Below, piece by piece: positions 9,117 through 18,095 of a DNA stretch of 64,000 nucleotides. Each line of letters begins with the position of its first letter. Position 1 is the first letter of the stretch. Source of the stretch: UBA3069 sp050633465 (lineage in GTDB: Bacteria > Pseudomonadota > Alphaproteobacteria > Rhodobacterales > Rhodobacteraceae); the NCBI GenBank assembly GCA_050633465.1, contig JBOEGO010000025.1:12925-76924 (forward strand). The letters run 5' to 3'. The notes beneath the pieces are model-generated. The model saw only the letters and a program-made list of their open reading frames with translations, was not told where the DNA came from and searched no databases. The position numbers were made by a program, and so were the translations under genes.

Positions 9117-10446
9117 CGGCGGGTGTGGTGATCAGGGACGGGACGAATTGCTGGATCACGCGGTTCCATTTGGTGATGGGTTGCTGTTCCACAAACACCA
9201 CGTCTGAGGGGCGCATTTCCATCCGCGTGGCCAGCGTGAAATTCACGGCGTTGCGCGCATCCAGATGCCATGCCGTGACCTTGCCTGCCTTATCACTGCG
9301 CAGCACATAAATCTGCGACGGGTTGCCGGTTTCTGCCGCCACGCCGCCCGCATCATACAGGGCGTCGGCCAGCGTCATGCGGCCCTCGAATGGCATCGGC
9401 AGGCGGGTCTGTTTCACCACCTCGCCGGTGACATAAACGAAATCGCGGTCCACTGCGCCCAGTTCCAGTTTCTGGGTGAATGTCTCGCGGGCAGAGGTCA
9501 GCGCAGCATTGCGCAACTGGAATTCGGCGTTCAGCTCTTGCAGGGCAAGGCTGCGCACCTGACTGCGCAGGCCTGCGACCTCGATCTGTTGGCGGAAAAA
9601 TCCTTCGGCCTTGGCCAGTTCGTATTCGGTATCGACGAAAACCACGTCACCATCAATCACGCGGGTGCGTTTCAATTTCGGGTTCTGATACAGGTCTTTG
9701 ACGGGGATCTGATACAGGGTGCCATCGCGGTAAATGCGGATGGTGGCGTAATCGATATCGGGCAATTGCACCCCGCCCGCGGCGGCAATCACCTCTTCCA
9801 GCATCATCGGGCTTAGCTGCACGGGCACCACTGTCGGTTTGCCCACTGCCCCGCCCACGGTCACGCGTTTTGAATTGAATTCCGCGATTTCCAGGCTGAA
9901 TGACGGGTCGATCTGGTTGTCCAGCAGCTTTTCAAAAACGGCGGACTCCGCCTCTTTCAGGGTGCGCCCTTCGACCGGAATACGCCCGACATCGGGCACC
10001 GCGATCGACCCGTCATCCTGCACGGTATAGCCCTGCCTGCGGTTTTGCGCCGCCAGCAGACCCGACAATTCGGCCACGGTCGACCCGCCCTGCGGCGTGG
10101 CCAGCACCAGCACATCACCCACCCCGATGCGATAGGGGCCGGGGTCGGCGGCGGGGGGCAGGCGGGTTTCCAGCGCACCGGGGCGCGTTTGCGGCAGATA
10201 AGTGGATTCAGGCAGCGCGCCAGCGCCGCGAATGCCACCATTCATCGAAATATGCCGATGAAACGCATCCGGCAGGGATTTGGGTGTATAGGCTGCGCTG
10301 TTCGCGGTTGAAATCGTTTCCGCCGACAGGGGCACAATCTGCACACTGCCGTCTTCGGCCTGTTTTTGCATCGAGGGTGCAATATAGGCGACCCCGCAAC
10401 CGGACAGCCCGGTCAGGGAAATGGCAAGCAGCGTGTGTTTCAGCAT
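9100..10446 (-). CDS. wza: Outer-membrane polysaccharide export lipoprotein (Wza family)
   Basis: This would form the outer-membrane exit channel for the polysaccharide. The first residues MLKHTLLAISLTGLSGC are a lipoprotein signal with a cysteine at 17. A Poly_export domain (PYRIGVGDVLVLATPQGG) and SLBB repeats follow (KRVTVGGAVGKPTVVPVQLS, DFVYVTGEVVKQTRLPMPFE). The ATG at 10446 has GGGA at suitable spacing; an in-frame ATG at 10455 is also possible. The C terminus is a run of alanines (TPAAAAAN). Its product is the expected partner of the Wzc encoded convergently next to it. Confidence 0.9.
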   Translation of the reverse strand: MLKHTLLAISLTGLSGCGVAYIAPSMQKQAEDGSVQIVPLSAETISTANSAAYTPKSLPDAFHRHISMNGGIRGAGALPESTYLPQTRPGALETRLPPAADPGPYRIGVGDVLVLATPQGGSTVAELSGLLAAQNRRQGYTVQDDGSIAVPDVGRIPVEGRTLKEAESAVFEKLLDNQIDPSFSLEIAEFNSKRVTVGGAVGKPTVVPVQLSPMMLEEVIAAAGGVQLPDIDYATIRIYRDGTLYQIPVKDLYQNPKLKRTRVIDGDVVFVDTEYELAKAEGFFRQQIEVAGLRSQVRSLALQELNAEFQLRNAALTSARETFTQKLELGAVDRDFVYVTGEVVKQTRLPMPFEGRMTLADALYDAGGVAAETGNPSQIYVLRSDKAGKVTAWHLDARNAVNFTLATRMEMRPSDVVFVEQQPITKWNRVIQQFVPSLITTPAAAAAN

Positions 10447-10585
10447 CAATAGCATCCCGATCTAGGCCCAAGCGTGGCATCCGGCAGCGAATGCCACGGT
10501 CAAGCCGCGTGATGAACCTTTGACGGTCCCCCCAGTAAATGACGCGGGCCAGGTTTGGCAGCGGCCCTTGTCATCTTGATAAATC

Positions 10586-10640
10586 TTTACATGAACGGGG
10601 CAGGTTGGCCCAGCCCAATCTACCTGATTTTCCATGTAAA
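10586..10640. repeat. Nested palindrome upstream of wza
   Basis: TTTACATG (10586-10593) is mirrored by CATGTAAA (10633-10640), and the enclosed CAGGT and ACCTG pair as well. The element sits in the 220-base gap between the phosphatase and wza. It may be an operator or an RNA hairpin in the wza leader. Confidence 0.4.
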
Positions 10641-10675
10641 CCGGGGGATTTTGCCCACCTGTGCGGTATAATCCG

Positions 10676-11431
10676 TCAGGCGGAATCGAATTGCTCTATG
10701 CCGTCCGGTGTGGCGTGGATGGCGGACAGGCGGCCCGTTGCATATGCGCCCGTGTCCAGCGCGATACGGCCCTGATCAACGGTAATCCGGTCGACAATGG
10801 TATGGCCATGCGTAACCCAAATCCCGTCACTGCGGGGGCGGATGCCAAAATCGGGGTGGCCCCACATCAGGGTGCGCGGATCCTGTTCATCCATCATCAC
10901 GGCGGGGTCGGCGGCGGCGTGGACCACGGCCATATTGCCGCTTTGCCAGATCAACGGCATGTTGCGCAGCATGGTTTCCAGTTCCGGCCCCATGGCGCTG
11001 CGCAGGGCGTTTTGCGCGGTGACCAGTTCGGAGCCGGTGCTGCGTTCCGATATGCCGCCCACGCCGAAACTGGCCAGAGTTTGCAAACCGCCATAGCGCA
11101 GGAAACGCGGCCCGCGATCCGTGGGATCATCCAGAAATTTCAACAACATATCTTCGTGGTTGCCCATAAGGCAGGTCACGCGATCCCCATGTTTTTCCAT
11201 GAGCGCGGCAAGGCGGTGTAACACGCCTGCACTGTCATCGCCGCGATCAATGTAATCGCCAACAAATATCAACTGCGCCTCGTCCGGGGTGGGCAGGCGC
11301 CCCAGCAAACTGTCCATCAGCGCGGAACAGCCGTGTAAATCGCCAACCACGCAAAACGGGCTGTCTGCCTGTGGTGGTGGCATTGGCGCGCTGCGTGGTT
11401 TGCCGGTGAACAGGTTCAAAAGACGTTTCAT
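10676..11431 (-). CDS. Calcineurin-like serine/threonine or diadenosine-type metallophosphatase
   Basis: The 251-residue cytoplasmic protein has the full PPP-family signature: VGDLHGCSALMDSLL near residue 30, VGDYIDRGDDSAG near 60, LMGNHEDML near 90, and WVTHGHTIVDRI near 205. These bind two metal ions. Related bacterial proteins act on phosphoproteins or on dinucleoside tetraphosphates, and sequence alone does not decide. It follows fcl by 79 bases in the same direction inside the polysaccharide locus. It could therefore reverse phosphorylation of Wzc or of another export protein, which is inference. Confidence 0.8.
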   Translation of the reverse strand: MKRLLNLFTGKPRSAPMPPPQADSPFCVVGDLHGCSALMDSLLGRLPTPDEAQLIFVGDYIDRGDDSAGVLHRLAALMEKHGDRVTCLMGNHEDMLLKFLDDPTDRGPRFLRYGGLQTLASFGVGGISERSTGSELVTAQNALRSAMGPELETMLRNMPLIWQSGNMAVVHAAADPAVMMDEQDPRTLMWGHPDFGIRPRSDGIWVTHGHTIVDRITVDQGRIALDTGAYATGRLSAIHATPDGIEQFDSA

Positions 11432-11510
11432 GCAGCGTATGTAATATGTCCGGCCCCCTGCGAAAAGACCCGTTGCCCAGAGGTCACGCCTGCATGACCG
11501 GACACATAGG

Positions 11511-12470
11511 TTAAAGCCGCGCGTCGTCGCGGTTTTCCAGGAACCAGCGGTAGGCGTCCTTGATGCCTTCCTCTAGTCCGATCCGCGCGCGCCAGCCCAT
11601 ATCGGCCAGCCGCGTGACATCCATCAGCTTGCGCGGGGTGCCGTCGGGTTTGGAGCTGTCATAGCTGATCGTGCCGGTGAACCCTGTGACCTTGCCGATC
11701 ATCTGCGCCAGTTCGGCGATGGTGACATCGGTGCCGGTGCCCACGTTGATATGCGACAGCATCGGCTGGGTCGCGGATTCATAGGTGGCGTTGTCCAGAT
11801 TCATCACAAACAGCGATGCCTCGGCCATGTCATCCACATGCAGGAATTCGCGCATCGGGGTGCCGGTGCCCCAGATCACCACTTCGGGCGTGTCATTTTC
11901 CACTGCCTCGTGAAAACGGCGGATCATGGCGGGCATGACATGGCTGTTTTGCGGGTGGAAATTATCGCCGGGGCCGTAAAGGTTGGTCGGCATGACCGAA
12001 CGGTAATCGACCCCGTGCTGGCGGTTGTAGCTTTCGCACAGCTTGATGCCGGCGATTTTCGCCACGGCATAGGGTTCGTTCGTCGGCTCCAACGTGCCGG
12101 TCAGCAGCGCGTCCTCGCGCATCGGCTGATCGGCCATTTTCGGATAGATGCAGGAGGAGCCAAGGAACAGCAGCCGTTTCACACCCGCCGCGAATGCCTG
12201 ATGCACGACATTGCATTCCATCATCAGGTTTTCATAAATGAATTCAGCTGGATAGGTGTTATTGGCCATGATCCCACCGACCTTGGCCGCCGCCAGAATA
12301 ACAGCATCGGGCTGCTCGGCGGCCATGAAATCACGCACCGCAGCCTGATCGGTCAGATCCAGTTCCGAGTGCGTGCGGGTGACCAGCTCGTGCCCGCCCT
12401 CGGCCTCAAGGCGACGCACAATCGCCCCCCCCACCATCCCGCGATGGCCTGCTACGTAAATTTTCATCAT
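11511..12470 (-). CDS. fcl: GDP-L-fucose synthase
   Basis: This NADPH-dependent 3,5-epimerase/4-reductase turns GDP-4-keto-6-deoxymannose, made by the adjacent gmd, into GDP-L-fucose. The Rossmann motif is VAGHRGMVGGAIVRRLE. It has the family LGSSCIYPK segment and the catalytic Tyr/Lys in EPYAVAKIAGIKLCE. The length of about 319 residues is normal. The start is ATG at 12470 or 12467; AAGGTG, overlapping the gmd stop region, serves as ribosome-binding site. Together gmd and fcl predict fucose in the polysaccharide. Confidence 0.94.
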   Translation of the reverse strand: MMKIYVAGHRGMVGGAIVRRLEAEGGHELVTRTHSELDLTDQAAVRDFMAAEQPDAVILAAAKVGGIMANNTYPAEFIYENLMMECNVVHQAFAAGVKRLLFLGSSCIYPKMADQPMREDALLTGTLEPTNEPYAVAKIAGIKLCESYNRQHGVDYRSVMPTNLYGPGDNFHPQNSHVMPAMIRRFHEAVENDTPEVVIWGTGTPMREFLHVDDMAEASLFVMNLDNATYESATQPMLSHINVGTGTDVTIAELAQMIGKVTGFTGTISYDSSKPDGTPRKLMDVTRLADMGWRARIGLEEGIKDAYRWFLENRDDARL

Positions 12471-12477
12471 GGGCACC

Positions 12478-13599
12478 TTAGTTTTCGACCGAAACCGGCA
12501 TGTCCAGCCCGTGTTCTTTTAACAGGGCGTGGCGGCGGGCGGCTTTTAGATCGTCTGCGACCATTTCGGCGCACATTTCCTGCGCGGTGATCTGCGGGGT
12601 CCATCCCAGCACCTCTTTGGCCTTGGTGGGGTCGCCCAGCAGGGTTTCCACCTCGGCGGGGCGGAAATAGCGCGGGTCGATCTGCACCAGCACGTCGCCG
12701 GGTTTGACGGCGGGGGCCATATCGCCGGTCACGGAGTCCACGATGCCTTTTTCGTTCAGGCCCTCGCCTTCGAACCGCAGGGTGATGCCCAGTTCATTGG
12801 CCGACCAGTTGATGAATTCGCGCACCGAATATTGAACGCCGGTGGCGATCACGAAATCCTCGGGGGTGTCCTGTTGCAGCATCATCCACTGCATGCGCAC
12901 GTAATCCTTGGCGTGGCCCCAATCGCGCAGCGCGTCGATGTTGCCCATATACAGGCAATCCTCTAGCCCTTGGGCGATATTGGCCATGCCGCGGGTGATT
13001 TTGCGGGTCACGAATGTTTCGCCTCGGCGCGGAGATTCGTGGTTAAACAGGATGCCGTTGCAGGCATACATGCCATAGGCCTCGCGGTAATTCACCGCGA
13101 TCCAATAGGCATACATTTTCGCCACCGCATAGGGCGAACGCGGGTGGAACGGGGTTGTTTCCTTTTGCGGGATTTCCTGCACAAGGCCATAGAGTTCGGA
13201 GGTGGACGCCTGATAGAACCGCGTCTTTTTCTCCAGCCCCAGAAAACGGATCGCTTCGAGGATGCGCAGGGTGCCGATGGCATCCACATCGGCGGTGTAT
13301 TCCGGTGCCTCGAACGACACGGCAACGTGGGATTGCGCGCCAAGGTTATAGACCTCGTCGGGTTCGACCTCGCGCAGGATGCGGGTCAGGTTCGATGTGT
13401 CGGTCAGATCGCCGTAATGCAGTTTCAGTTTCGGGTTCGGTTCGTGCGGATCCTGATAAATGTGATCAATCCGCTGCGTGTTCAGGGACGATGCGCGGCG
13501 TTTGATGCCATGCACCTCATATCCTTTTTCCAAAAGGAATTCAGCAAGGTAGGAGCCATCCTGCCCGGTAATGCCGGTGATTAGTGCTTTTTGGGTCAT
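12478..13599 (-). CDS. gmd: GDP-mannose 4,6-dehydratase
   Basis: This enzyme converts GDP-mannose to GDP-4-keto-6-deoxymannose. The 373-residue product starts MTQKALITGITGQDGSYLAE with the NADP-binding glycine motif. It contains YQASTSELYG (catalytic Thr/Glu region) and HPRSPYAVAKMYAYW (catalytic Tyr and Lys). The ATG at 13599 has GAGGA eight bases upstream, so the longer in-frame extension is not used. Only 7 bases separate it from fcl. Confidence 0.95.
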   Translation of the reverse strand: MTQKALITGITGQDGSYLAEFLLEKGYEVHGIKRRASSLNTQRIDHIYQDPHEPNPKLKLHYGDLTDTSNLTRILREVEPDEVYNLGAQSHVAVSFEAPEYTADVDAIGTLRILEAIRFLGLEKKTRFYQASTSELYGLVQEIPQKETTPFHPRSPYAVAKMYAYWIAVNYREAYGMYACNGILFNHESPRRGETFVTRKITRGMANIAQGLEDCLYMGNIDALRDWGHAKDYVRMQWMMLQQDTPEDFVIATGVQYSVREFINWSANELGITLRFEGEGLNEKGIVDSVTGDMAPAVKPGDVLVQIDPRYFRPAEVETLLGDPTKAKEVLGWTPQITAQEMCAEMVADDLKAARRHALLKEHGLDMPVSVEN

Positions 13600-13642
13600 G
13601 GTGTAAGTCCTCGGGGCTTGGCTGTTCTTGAAATGCGTGAAT

Positions 13643-14524
13643 TCAGTGGTGTGTGGGCTTTGTAGCGAAATCCGTGACGCGCACGGCGGGAACGGCTTGC
13701 CAGTCTGTTGCGGCCTCTGCCGCACCCAGGGTGACAAATTCATTCTCGGATATCAGGGTTTCCAGCTTGGGCAGCGCGCCGCGCAGGCCGACGTAGGATT
13801 TGAAGCGCCGCGCGGCTGACAGGCCAGGAACCAGCGGTTGATCCGGGTCGAAATCGCGCGGGTGGAAATAGGTCATGACGTAGGGATCATTTCCGAACCA
13901 ACGGCGCAACAGCCCGCGCGGGGCAAGGCGGAAATAGCCACCGCCGCTGTAAACCAGCCGCCGTCCGGCTATGGTTTTCAGGTTGATCGGAAAACAGCGC
14001 AGGGTTTGAGAATCGGGTGTGGTCAGGGTGCAGGGACCGCCCAGGGGAAAGTGCGGAATGCCGCCATGAGAGCGGGAGGCCGGAAACACCGAGCAGTCCA
14101 GCCGGAACCCGTTACGGGCCATGATTTCGAACGCCCAGGCGCAATCGGCAGTGACGGAAAAACCGGGCGCGCGATAGGCGGTCGGCACGATGCCGGTGGC
14201 TTTTTCAATCGCCTCATTGGCGCGCAACAGGTCGGTTTCGAATTCCTGCGGGGTCATGGTGTAGACCAGTTTGTGCATGTCCGAATGGTTGGCGATCTCG
14301 TGCCCGCGGCGGGCGATTTCAGCCACCGCATCGGGGGCGGTGCGGGCGATCCAGCCCAGGATGAAGAAGGTGCCCTTTACCTTGTGCCGGTCAAAGGCGT
14401 CCAGAATGCGGGTGACACCTGCGTCGATGCGGCTGGGGAAAGAGGCCCATTCCGCCTCCGTTCCGGTCTCCTCGTGGTCGAGGATGTGGAACCAGTCCTC
14501 GATGTCGACGGTCAGCACTTTCAT
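13643..14524 (-). CDS. NodB-type polysaccharide deacetylase (DUF3473-containing, XrtA-system type)
   Basis: The 293-residue protein removes acyl groups, usually N-acetyl, from glycans. Motif 1 aspartates appear in LTVDIEDWFH at the start, the metal-binding histidines in EIANHSDMHKLVY near residue 85, and motif 3 in TAYRAPGFSVT near 120. The C-terminal YFHPRDFDPDQPL is typical of the DUF3473 extension. There is no signal peptide, as is common in this subgroup. The ATG at 14524 overlaps the upstream stop as TGATG. It lies next to a formyltransferase, which suggests an amino sugar that is deacetylated and re-acylated. Confidence 0.85.
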   Translation of the reverse strand: MKVLTVDIEDWFHILDHEETGTEAEWASFPSRIDAGVTRILDAFDRHKVKGTFFILGWIARTAPDAVAEIARRGHEIANHSDMHKLVYTMTPQEFETDLLRANEAIEKATGIVPTAYRAPGFSVTADCAWAFEIMARNGFRLDCSVFPASRSHGGIPHFPLGGPCTLTTPDSQTLRCFPINLKTIAGRRLVYSGGGYFRLAPRGLLRRWFGNDPYVMTYFHPRDFDPDQPLVPGLSAARRFKSYVGLRGALPKLETLISENEFVTLGAAEAATDWQAVPAVRVTDFATKPTHH

Positions 14525-15306
14525 CAAAAGAACTTTGCCCCCGCGCGGCGAAATTCGGCCACGTCCTGCGCCGTCGGGAAGGTAAAATAGGTCGCGTCAT
14601 CGGCGTTGTTTTCGATCAGGTCCGGCGCGGGCTGCGCCATGATGTCCAGCGCTTCGGCCATGCCGTCCATGCCCAGATCCTTGGTGTGGCGGATCAACTG
14701 TTCTTGCGTCATGTCGCCGATCTGCACAGGTTTTTGCACGACGATAGGGCCGGAATCGATGCCTTCGTCCACCAGAAAGATCGACACGCCGGTTTCCGGC
14801 TCGCGGTTCTTGAGCACCCAGAAAGAGGGCATCAGCCCGCGGTATTTGGGCAAAAGCGCGGTGTGCAGGTTCAGGCAGCCCTTGGGGGCAAGGTCAATCA
14901 GCGGTCGTTTGAAAATCTCGTTTCCGGCAATCGACAGCAGGATATCGGGATTATGCTTGCGGATCAGATCCAGCGATTCCGCAGCATTGATGGATTGGTC
15001 CAGCCGGATAATGGGGGTGCCGTGTGATTGCAGCACCTTTTCCATCGCATTGGGGTTGGTCAGTTTGTTCCACACAAACCGCAGCGCGTAGCGCAAAAAG
15101 AAGGCGTTGCCGAAAACCGCGCGGGTCTTTAGCGCTTTCTGGATGAAACTTTCCTTCTTACCGAAGGGAGAGGCGGACAGAAGGATGCAGCCCACGATCT
15201 GGTGGCGGCCCTTGGTTTGTGCATAAAGGCGTTCTAGCGCGCGGGGCAGAAAAAACGGTTCGTCCTGCGTAATGATCAGGGCGCGCAGGCCGGGTTCATT
15301 GCTCAT
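14524..15306 (-). CDS. Formyltransferase-family protein (probable sugar N-formyltransferase)
   Basis: A formyl_trans_N domain shows the catalytic Asn and His in CLNLHTALLPKYRGLMPS and the Asp in FLVDEGIDSGPIV. This is the triad used with 10-formyltetrahydrofolate. The 260-residue protein lacks the C-terminal tRNA-binding domain of methionyl-tRNA formyltransferase. With its surroundings of glycan genes this points to formylation of an amino sugar. It overlaps the WecG-like gene upstream and the deacetylase downstream, so the three are probably translated together. Confidence 0.8.
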   Translation of the reverse strand: MSNEPGLRALIITQDEPFFLPRALERLYAQTKGRHQIVGCILLSASPFGKKESFIQKALKTRAVFGNAFFLRYALRFVWNKLTNPNAMEKVLQSHGTPIIRLDQSINAAESLDLIRKHNPDILLSIAGNEIFKRPLIDLAPKGCLNLHTALLPKYRGLMPSFWVLKNREPETGVSIFLVDEGIDSGPIVVQKPVQIGDMTQEQLIRHTKDLGMDGMAEALDIMAQPAPDLIENNADDATYFTFPTAQDVAEFRRAGAKFF

Positions 15307-16060
15307 GCCGGATCAGTCCCAGTTTGGTTTTCAGCACCTCGGCCAGGAATTTCGGGTTCGAGGTCGCGTTGCGTTTGCCCAGACGGCCCGGCGACATCAG
15401 CGAGCGGTGCAACCATTCCAGCCCCATCTTTTGCAAGATCAGCGGCGAGCGTTTCACGGTGCCCGCAAAGAAATCAAAGGCCGCGCCAACCGCGCCCGCC
15501 GCGCCCACATTCAACTGGTCACGATGCGCCGCCAGCCATTTTTCCTGTTTCGGGGCGGTCATGCCGACCCACAACAAATCAGGCGAGGCCGCGTTGACGG
15601 CGGCGATCATGGCCGCGTTATCGGCATCGGAAAATTCGGATTTGAACGGCGGCGAATAGGTGCCTGCCAATGTCACATTGGGAAAATCACGCGCCAGCCG
15701 TTCACGAATTTTGGTTAACGTCCCCTCGGATGCGCCCAGAAAAAACACGGACCCGCCATTGGCATTCTGGATGCGCAGGGTTTGTTCAAAAACGTCCGGT
15801 CCGGTGACGCGTCCGTTTAGCGGTTTGCCCAGCCATTTGGCGGCCTTGACCACGCCCGTGCCATCGGGGATCAGCCAATCCATGTTTTGCAGGGCTGCTG
15901 AAAACGGCTGGTCCGTGCGTGCAACCACATAGGAATGTGGGTTCAAACAGGCCATGACCTTGCAGGTGCGCTGGCCGTTCAACGAGGCGGCGACCATTTC
16001 ATTTGCGCAATCATTCAATGAATTCGCGTATACCGTGTAGCCCAACAGGTTTCGGGTCAT
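15296..16060 (-). CDS. WecG/TagA/CpsF-family glycosyltransferase (GT26)
   Basis: This family transfers ManNAc-type residues from a UDP-sugar to a lipid-linked acceptor at the cytoplasmic membrane face. Signatures are CLNPHSYVVARTD, WLIPDGTGVVKAAKW, GRVTGPDVFE, FFLGASEGT and the hallmark LLWVGMTAPKQEKWLAAH. The length of 254 residues fits. AGGA lies ten bases before the ATG. The 262 bases upstream (16061-16322) are AT-rich close to the gene and probably hold a promoter for the WecG-formyltransferase-deacetylase-gmd-fcl run. Confidence 0.9.
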   Translation of the reverse strand: MTRNLLGYTVYANSLNDCANEMVAASLNGQRTCKVMACLNPHSYVVARTDQPFSAALQNMDWLIPDGTGVVKAAKWLGKPLNGRVTGPDVFEQTLRIQNANGGSVFFLGASEGTLTKIRERLARDFPNVTLAGTYSPPFKSEFSDADNAAMIAAVNAASPDLLWVGMTAPKQEKWLAAHRDQLNVGAAGAVGAAFDFFAGTVKRSPLILQKMGLEWLHRSLMSPGRLGKRNATSNPKFLAEVLKTKLGLIRHEQ

Positions 16061-16322
16061 TTATTAATATTCCTGTTACAATAACGGGACTCGTGAAAAT
16101 GGCTGGTGAATAGCCAATAAATTTAACAATTCGCAGAAGTCATATCCGGTTGCCCGAAAAATACAACCTGTCGCGGGTGCATACGGCCTATTTTTCATGA
16201 GTTTTTACAGGGATGCAAAAAAGGCAGGCTGATAGGGGTGGGCGGGTCGCCGCAAATCAATTCCGGTTAAAGAAGGGTGACGGATTTCCCGCCAGATTTT
16301 TTTGCAGGGCGGAACTTGCAAT

Positions 16323-17192
16323 TTACCAATCCAATCCGGTTTCATAGCCCATTTTGATCAAAACATCGCCTGCCTGTTCTTTGTATGCTGCCTTGTGGGC
16401 ATCATTGAACTGGTTTGGCCAATCGCCGATCTGGCCCTTGCGAAAGGTGCGGGATTTATTGCCGAACAGGGCGCTGGTGATGCTGTGCAACTGTTCATCC
16501 GACAGGTCCACGCGCATGTGTTGCGCCACGTCGCGGATACATTTTTGCTGTGCCGCATCGCTGCCGCCGCCGCGTGCCCCGACCAGATCCTCGAACCGGA
16601 TCACCATGCAGGCGGGTTCGTCGAACCACGGCAGAAAGGTGCGGAAATTGTCGTTTTTCCAGACCTCGGGAATGTTCAGATCGGCGGGAGGCGGGTTGAT
16701 CATGGCCAACAGGCGGGCATCGTCATCGGGCAGGATGTTCAGGTATCGGTGCAGGGGGTGCCCCTTGTCCATGCGGGTGACGTAATGCACCCCCGATACC
16801 ATCACATCACGCGGGTCGCGCACCATCAGAAACGTGCGGTAATCCATCCGGTTGAACTGATCTGCCAGCGCCTGCGTCCACGGCAGATGCGCGGTGATCA
16901 CCTGCCCCGCACGGCCGCATTGTATCTGACGTTCCAGCCCTGACAGGCTTTCATCCACGTGATAGGTCCAGCGGTCGACCGTGCCGGGCATCAGCCGCAT
17001 CAAACGGCTGAGCAGGTTGGTCCCTGCCTTGGGAATGGAATTGGCCATGACCCTGACCGAACTGTCGGTAATCTGCCGTTCCGCCCTGTTCAGGGGGATC
17101 ACGTTGCGCATCACCGCATATTGCAACCGTTTGCGGATTACGCGGCGTTGCAGGCGCATGGCGTGTTTCACGTTTTTTGTGATTTCGGACAT
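16323..17192 (-). CDS. PAPS-dependent sulfotransferase
   Basis: The 289-residue protein has the three sulfotransferase landmarks. The 5'-phosphosulfate loop is SIPKAGTNLLSRL near residue 53, and the 3'-phosphate-binding RDPRDVMVSGVHY near 125. The C-terminal FRKGQIGDWPNQF matches the RKGxxGDWxxxF signature near 255. It would move sulfate from PAPS to a hydroxyl. Being only 13 bases from a glycosyltransferase in the polysaccharide locus, it most likely sulfates the glycan or a lipid-linked precursor. No signal peptide is seen, which fits cytoplasmic PAPS. Confidence 0.87.
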   Translation of the reverse strand: MSEITKNVKHAMRLQRRVIRKRLQYAVMRNVIPLNRAERQITDSSVRVMANSIPKAGTNLLSRLMRLMPGTVDRWTYHVDESLSGLERQIQCGRAGQVITAHLPWTQALADQFNRMDYRTFLMVRDPRDVMVSGVHYVTRMDKGHPLHRYLNILPDDDARLLAMINPPPADLNIPEVWKNDNFRTFLPWFDEPACMVIRFEDLVGARGGGSDAAQQKCIRDVAQHMRVDLSDEQLHSITSALFGNKSRTFRKGQIGDWPNQFNDAHKAAYKEQAGDVLIKMGYETGLDW

Positions 17193-17204
17193 ATCGGGTA
17201 ATCC

Positions 17205-18095
17205 TTAGCGCAGGGCAAACAGCATCCGCATGTCGGACAGGCTGACACGCGACAGGGTGCGGCGGGTGGTTATGCGACGCCATGATGCCTGTGCCTCGTC
17301 ATACAGGATTGCGGGGCCGGATTTGCGGATCATCAACCGGCAAAGGCTGCGCGCCACCAACCCGCGCCCTGCCAGCGATTGCCAGAGTTTCGGGGCAGGC
17401 GTCAGACCGGCGCAAACCTGTTGCACCTCGGCTTCGTATTTGTCGGCCCCGACCGAACTGCGCTGTTCACCGGGCAGTTTGCGAAAAGAGGCCAGCGGCA
17501 CAGAGACCGGCACCAGTTCTGCATGACGCGCGAATTGCGTCCACAGCTGGAAATCACCCGCCAGACGCAGCGACAGGTCCAGCCCATCGGTTTTGTCCCA
17601 CAGGCTGCGCCGCCAGAACATGCTTTCCTGTTGCAGATAGCCACCCAGAATCCCCGAAAACCAACCGTTGGCGATGTAATTTTGCGGATAACAGGCCGGG
17701 GTGCCGTAAACGCCGGTCATCTGGCGCTTGCGGTTCAGAAATGCGGGCAATCCGGTGATCCAGTCCACATCCTTGTGGGTGGCGAAGACCTCTCCTACCA
17801 CGGACAGGGTCCATGGCATATAGATGTCATCGGCGTTCAGCCATGCCATTACATCGCCGGTGGCGCGCGACAGCCCCTTTTGGATCGCCTCGTATTGGCC
17901 GCCATCGGGTTCGGACACGTAATAGGTGATGCGGTCGCGGTATTTTTCGATGATCGCCTGCGTGCCATCGGTGGAATTGCCGTCGATCACGATCAGCTCC
18001 AGATCGGGGTAATTCTGATTCAGGATCGAACGCAGGGTATCCTCGATAAATTCTGCCGCGTTGTAGCAGGCGGTAACGACCGAAATCTTGGTCAT
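17205..18095 (-). CDS. Family 2 glycosyltransferase
   Basis: This GT-A fold enzyme starts MTKISVVTACYNAAEFIEDT. It carries LELIVIDGNSTDGTQAII (first acidic residue) and DVMAWLNADDIYMPWT (the DxD-like NADD). The acceptor-side LLGDFQLW-like segment reads LAGDFQLWTQF. The ATG at 18095 forms an ATGA overlap with the polymerase stop. The in-frame sequence upstream is antisense-like shadow of the polymerase and is excluded. The donor sugar is unknown; fucose is a candidate given the nearby gmd and fcl. Confidence 0.87.
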   Translation of the reverse strand: MTKISVVTACYNAAEFIEDTLRSILNQNYPDLELIVIDGNSTDGTQAIIEKYRDRITYYVSEPDGGQYEAIQKGLSRATGDVMAWLNADDIYMPWTLSVVGEVFATHKDVDWITGLPAFLNRKRQMTGVYGTPACYPQNYIANGWFSGILGGYLQQESMFWRRSLWDKTDGLDLSLRLAGDFQLWTQFARHAELVPVSVPLASFRKLPGEQRSSVGADKYEAEVQQVCAGLTPAPKLWQSLAGRGLVARSLCRLMIRKSGPAILYDEAQASWRRITTRRTLSRVSLSDMRMLFALR

